From Orbilia blumenaviensis (lineage: Eukaryota > Ascomycota > Orbiliomycetes > Orbiliales > Orbiliaceae), in contig JAVHNS010000014.1 of assembly GCA_036872755.1 (NCBI GenBank), forward strand, positions 496,001 through 560,000: a DNA stretch of 64,000 bases, in the 5' to 3' direction. Of the stretch, positions 60,432 through 64,000 are shown one piece after another (the first letter of the stretch is position 1; the number at the start of each line of letters is the position of its first letter). The position numbers and the translations under genes are program-made. Under the pieces are notes generated by a model. It searched no databases. It was not told where the DNA came from and worked only from the letters and a program-made list of their open reading frames with translations.

Positions 60432-61718
60432 ATGGCAGCAACCGTCCGCTCCCTCTTCTCCGACCTCCGCGACCGCATAACCCCCCCAACCCACACCTCA
60501 ACCTTCCTCACAACCGGAAAACTCACCCCGGAAGAATTCATCTCCGCCGGCGACTACCTAGTCTACAAATTCCCAACATGGTCATGGTCCCCCGCCGCGC
60601 CCGGAAAATCCAAAACTTACTTACCTCTGGACAAACAATTCCTAGTGACGAAAGGTGTACCCTGCCACCGCAGGCTTGACGATAATTTCGCTGGATCGGC
60701 GGGGTTGAATGATCGTGTTGTCGAGAGTGGGGATGTTCCCGGTGAGGGGATCGATGGGGATGAGGAAGGGTGGTTGAGCACCGGAGTTACGAAGAATGAG
60801 GAGGAGAGCGCTTCGACTGCGAAGGACGTCAGGACGGTTGATGATAAGGGTCGGGTTGAGGAGAACGACGACTCCGAGAGTATTGGGGATATGGAGGACG
60901 AGGAGGATGATTCCGAGGCTATCATCCGTGATGGCGACAATACCAAGACGTGCGTTTTCTCCTCTAACACTAATACATATATATATACTTTTATAGATGA
61001 GAGTGAAAGCACAATGCTAATACAGTGGAGAGGGGGGGGGGGGGGTACAGACCGCTGCGGACGTACACGCTCTACATCACATACTCAACATACTACTCCA
61101 CCCCGCGCCTCTACCTGACGGGCAAGCACGGCTCGACCTCCTCACCGCTAACCCACGCGGAGATGATGCAAGACATCGTGGGCGACTACCAGGACAAAAC
61201 GGTCACGATCGAAGAGTTCCCCTTCTTGGAAGGAAACCTCAAGATGCCGTCCGTTCATCCGTGCAAGCACGCCAGCGTGATGAGACTGCTGTTGGATCGG
61301 GCGAACGCGGCCGCGAAGGCGAAGAAGAGAAGGGAGGCGGAGGCGGAGAGCAGCAGCGCCGGGGGCGGTGAGAGCAGGGAGGAGAGGGAGTGGGAGGAGA
61401 TCGACTACTCGAAGACGCTGGCCGAGGCCAAGGAGGAGGAGAGCGACCAGCAGGGCAAGGCGGAGGGCAAGGCGGGCAATCCGGACGACGAGGCCATCCG
61501 GGTAAGTTATCAGTCTCTCTCTCTCTTTTTCTATACACCATCTATGTGTATACATGTATAAATACATACGGGCATATGGGCATACGGACGTAGAATGCAT
61601 GACTAACGGATTACGATGATGAACAAAAAAACAGGCGGACCAGTACCTGGTGGTGTTCCTCAAGTTCATGGCCAGTGTTACGCCGGGGATCGAGCATGAC
61701 TACACGATGGGTCTCTAA
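60432..61718 (+). CDS. ATG3: Autophagy E2-like enzyme Atg3, 350 aa
   Basis: Three exons: 60432-60949, 61051-61501 and 61635-61718. The introns are 101 nt (GTGCGT...GTACAG) and 133 nt (GTAAGT...AACAG). Atg3 transfers Atg8 from Atg7 to phosphatidylethanolamine on forming autophagosomes. Visible family features are an N-terminal amphipathic helix ([13 protein letters not shown]), [35 protein letters not shown], an acidic flexible region (about 105-175), [31 protein letters not shown], and the catalytic [11 protein letters not shown] near residue 245. The C-terminus is [20 protein letters not shown]. An insertion rich in Ala, Glu and Lys (about 262-315) separates the catalytic Cys region from the last strand, longer than in yeast. 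All key elements are intact. Confidence 0.92.
61032..61045 (+). repeat. G14 homopolymer beside the ATG3 intron 1 acceptor
   Basis: Fourteen consecutive G end 2 nt before the TACAG that forms the 3' splice site (61050), replacing the usual pyrimidine tract. Confidence 0.8.
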
Positions 61719-63787
61719 CTTTCTTTTTTTCTTTTTTCTTTTCCTCAAGAGGGGCGTCTGGGAACCAGTTTCTTTCTCACTTTCCTTTTATACCTTCATT
61801 CGGTTTCTTTTTTTTTTCTCTAGTTATTTCTGTCTGCTATATTGTAACTTGAACTCTACTTTTTTTCTTCTTGTACCTGTTCGGTGTGTGTGTGTGCGCT
61901 GAGAGGAGAAAAGGGAAGGGAATGGAAGGGGAGTACAGGTTAGGTATTTATTATCATTACTGTTGTTCTGTCAGGATGTGTATGTGTGTGTATACACGGG
62001 GGATAGGAGGGGCAACGGGAGCTATTCTATTTCTATTCGCATGGAGGACCAAAAATCGAAATAATAAAAAATGATATCAAATAAAATATGTCTTCGCTTC
62101 CATCATACGGTATCTCTGTCATGCCTAACAGGTGCCTCCTATATAAAATAGGTAGCTACGGGAGACATGCACGGTAGCCAGCCAGTCTCTTGGCCACATA
62201 ACTACCACCTAGCCGTCAGGACCATATATACCTACCTCCTACCTACCGTACGGGGTTTTGGCTGGTTTCTCAAGACGGTTTATAGAAAAAAGGGAACTTA
62301 AAACAGTATAAATAACGACTTGAAAGACAACAAGACGGCTTGATTTCTTTTTAAAATGTTTTATTATTCGGAAGCAGTCACAGAAAAGTACCCAAACCCC
62401 CTACGGTAGGTATATATATAATAACAATAATAAGAGAGAATAGAATAGATCTCCTCCGCGATCTATCTATCCATCCATCCATCCATCCCCCCAAAAGCAT
62501 AGGTAGCTACCTAGGTAGCTAGGCAAATGGTAAAATGTCGGTTGGTCATGCATATGTATGTATGTCTGTGGTAGTTGAAATCCAGATCGGCCCGGCAGCC
62601 GCACCAAAAAAAGCTTGTCTGGACACACACCCCATCCGATAGCCAATTCAGCCCAGCCGGCCTTTTCGTCTCTTCGTATTCAGCCACAACCGTACAGAGC
62701 TTAGCTAGCTAGTAGGTCTTCAGGTGAAGTCTATTATCCCCCGCCAGAAGTAGAAGTACCAGTTACATACATACATCTATCTGTTAGATTTAGAGTTAGA
62801 GAGGGTGTGTGATGTGATGTGATGTGACGGACTGCGAACGAGTATATTATTACTTGTTCTCTCTCTCTTTCTCTGGATGTGAGGGGTGAAACACACAGCT
62901 CCAACAAAGCATTGTATATTCCATTATACTATACTATACCATACCATACCATACTATGCATATATAGGTATATATATATATATATAAGATGGTGAAGCTG
63001 AACGTACCGGTCCGTGATAGTGTATGTATTTATGTGACCGGATGTAGCATCTACCGCTTCTCTCCAATACCTCTCAGGAATAGTACTAGTACAGTCTACC
63101 AAGCCTGAAGTTAACGGGACCCACCCACACACCCCCCTCTCAATATAAAGTATGCATCCCATCTATGGCTCTTGACAAAAGACGAGTTCAGCCGTTTCAC
63201 AAGGCTGCTTTTTCCCTCTCTCTCTCTCCCATCCATCCATCCATCCATCTATAGCTACATGGTAGTATCCTTCTTTTTGTTTAAATGCCCCCGCATTGAA
63301 TATACTTAATTCTCTCTCGTTTCCCTTTCCTTTTTTCTTCTCTATTCTCTCTTCGAATCTCGTTTCAGAATCCGATCCGTTCGTTTTTTTCGCCCTGAGT
63401 TTTTACCCGAAAGGACGGTAACTTGTCCCAAAAACCTCGCATTACGTTATATACCTACCTACTAGTGCTAGCAGTACTGCTGCCTGCCTCTCCTTCTGCT
63501 TCGACCTACGTAACCACCTTTTTTTTTATCCTATACTCTACACGATTCTTCTCTCTCTCTCCGGACAAAATACAGCGACGACAGAATTGATTCGACTGTA
63601 GTCCAGATCAGATCAGATCTATCCGGTCTGCGGGCTGGATAAATATCCTTTTACTAACTTACCTACCTCTTACCAAGTGCTGCACTATCTGTAGCTACTA
63701 GTACTACCTAATTAGCTACTGCTGCTGTATATATAGCTTCGGTAGCTATATATATATACATAGCACAGTAGACAGAAAGAGAGAGAA
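61719..63787. other. Intergenic, with CT-rich leader of the last gene
   Basis: A T-rich 3' flank of ATG3 to about 61870, then mixed AT-rich DNA with CCATCC tetranucleotide runs (62468-62487, 63230-63250), AGGTAGCTACCT palindromes near 62501 and an (AT)n run near 62970-62986. From about 63.2 kb the plus strand is pyrimidine-rich, suggesting promoter and leader of the gene at 63788. No gene supported. Confidence 0.4.
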
Positions 63788-64000
63788 ATGTCCGACTCGA
63801 CGGCCTCGCTGACCGGCTCCATCCCATCCATCACCACCACCATCTCCTCCGATCACCCTTCCACCACGACCAATGCGATAACCTCCTCCCCGCTCTCCCG
63901 CGCGATCTCCAAAGCCCGCAAGAAGAAGTCCGCCCAAAACCTCTCCATCTCCGAACCCACCAACCAATCCACCGCCTCCCTCTCCTCGAACGAGAATGGC
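63788..64000 (+). CDS. Start of a Ser/Thr-rich protein, truncated by the window end
   Basis: The ATG (context GAGAAATGTC) opens a frame of 71 codons that is still open at base 64000. The visible part is disordered and rich in Ser, Thr and Pro, with a basic cluster (SRAISKARKKKS) near residues 44-55. Sharp GC enrichment and pyrimidine-rich upstream DNA support a true coding start. The family cannot be identified from this fragment. Confidence 0.55.
   Translation, partial: MSDSTASLTGSIPSITTTISSDHPSTTTNAITSSPLSRAISKARKKKSAQNLSISEPTNQSTASLSSNENG

Overview
The window looks like nuclear DNA of a filamentous ascomycete (Pezizomycotina). Genes have short GT-AG introns (about 60-170 nt), leaders are pyrimidine-rich, and the intergenic DNA is AT-rich and full of homopolymers and microsatellites. 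It carries eukaryotic housekeeping genes (THO2, ATG3, the Pol III subunit RPC31/RPC7, Hsm3/PSMD5) together with fungal surface proteins (WSC domain, Cys-rich GPI-type, aspartyl-protease fold). An orbiliomycete-type genome is my guess only, because no marker gene here fixes the lineage. I saw no rRNA, convincing tRNA, CRISPR or intact transposon.

Layout. 1-6 kb: long CT-rich leader and an F-box protein. 9.8-11.1 kb: a spliced, Cys-rich, secreted, probably GPI-anchored protein. 12.3-15.0 kb (minus): an unrecognised 873-aa protein with a highly acidic C-terminus. 18.1-18.9 kb: a small spliced gene with two competing 3' reading frames. 20.9-25.2 kb: a compact trio of a DUF3445/HRQ-family protein (+), RPC31/RPC7 (-) and a second F-box protein with an acidic tail (+). 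25.9-27.6 kb: the Hsm3/PSMD5-like proteasome assembly chaperone. 27.6-38.9 kb: an 11 kb stretch with no supportable gene, containing a compact inverted-repeat element and, near its right end, what looks like a long CT-rich leader for the WSC gene. 38.9-50.3 kb: four cell-surface or secreted proteins (WSC membrane protein; an aspartyl-protease-fold membrane protein with both catalytic motifs altered; two large low-complexity secreted proteins). 51.3-58.4 kb (minus): the 2307-aa THO2 subunit. 60.4-61.7 kb: ATG3. 63.8 kb to the end: the start of an unidentified Ser/Thr-rich protein that runs off the window.

The housekeeping genes do not form one pathway: THO2 acts in mRNP export, RPC31 in Pol III transcription, Hsm3 in proteasome base assembly and ATG3 in autophagy conjugation. 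The 38.9-50.3 kb stretch is the clearest functional neighbourhood, being rich in wall or membrane proteins. Exon coordinates were derived by hand from splice-site sequence and reading-frame continuity; none was tested with transcripts. The observations most worth a second look are the apparent pseudo-aspartyl protease, the possible read-through or extension after the THO2 stop codon, the duplicated Cys module split by an intron, the frame-switching candidate intron at 18.6-18.7 kb, and the nested palindrome element at 29.0 kb.
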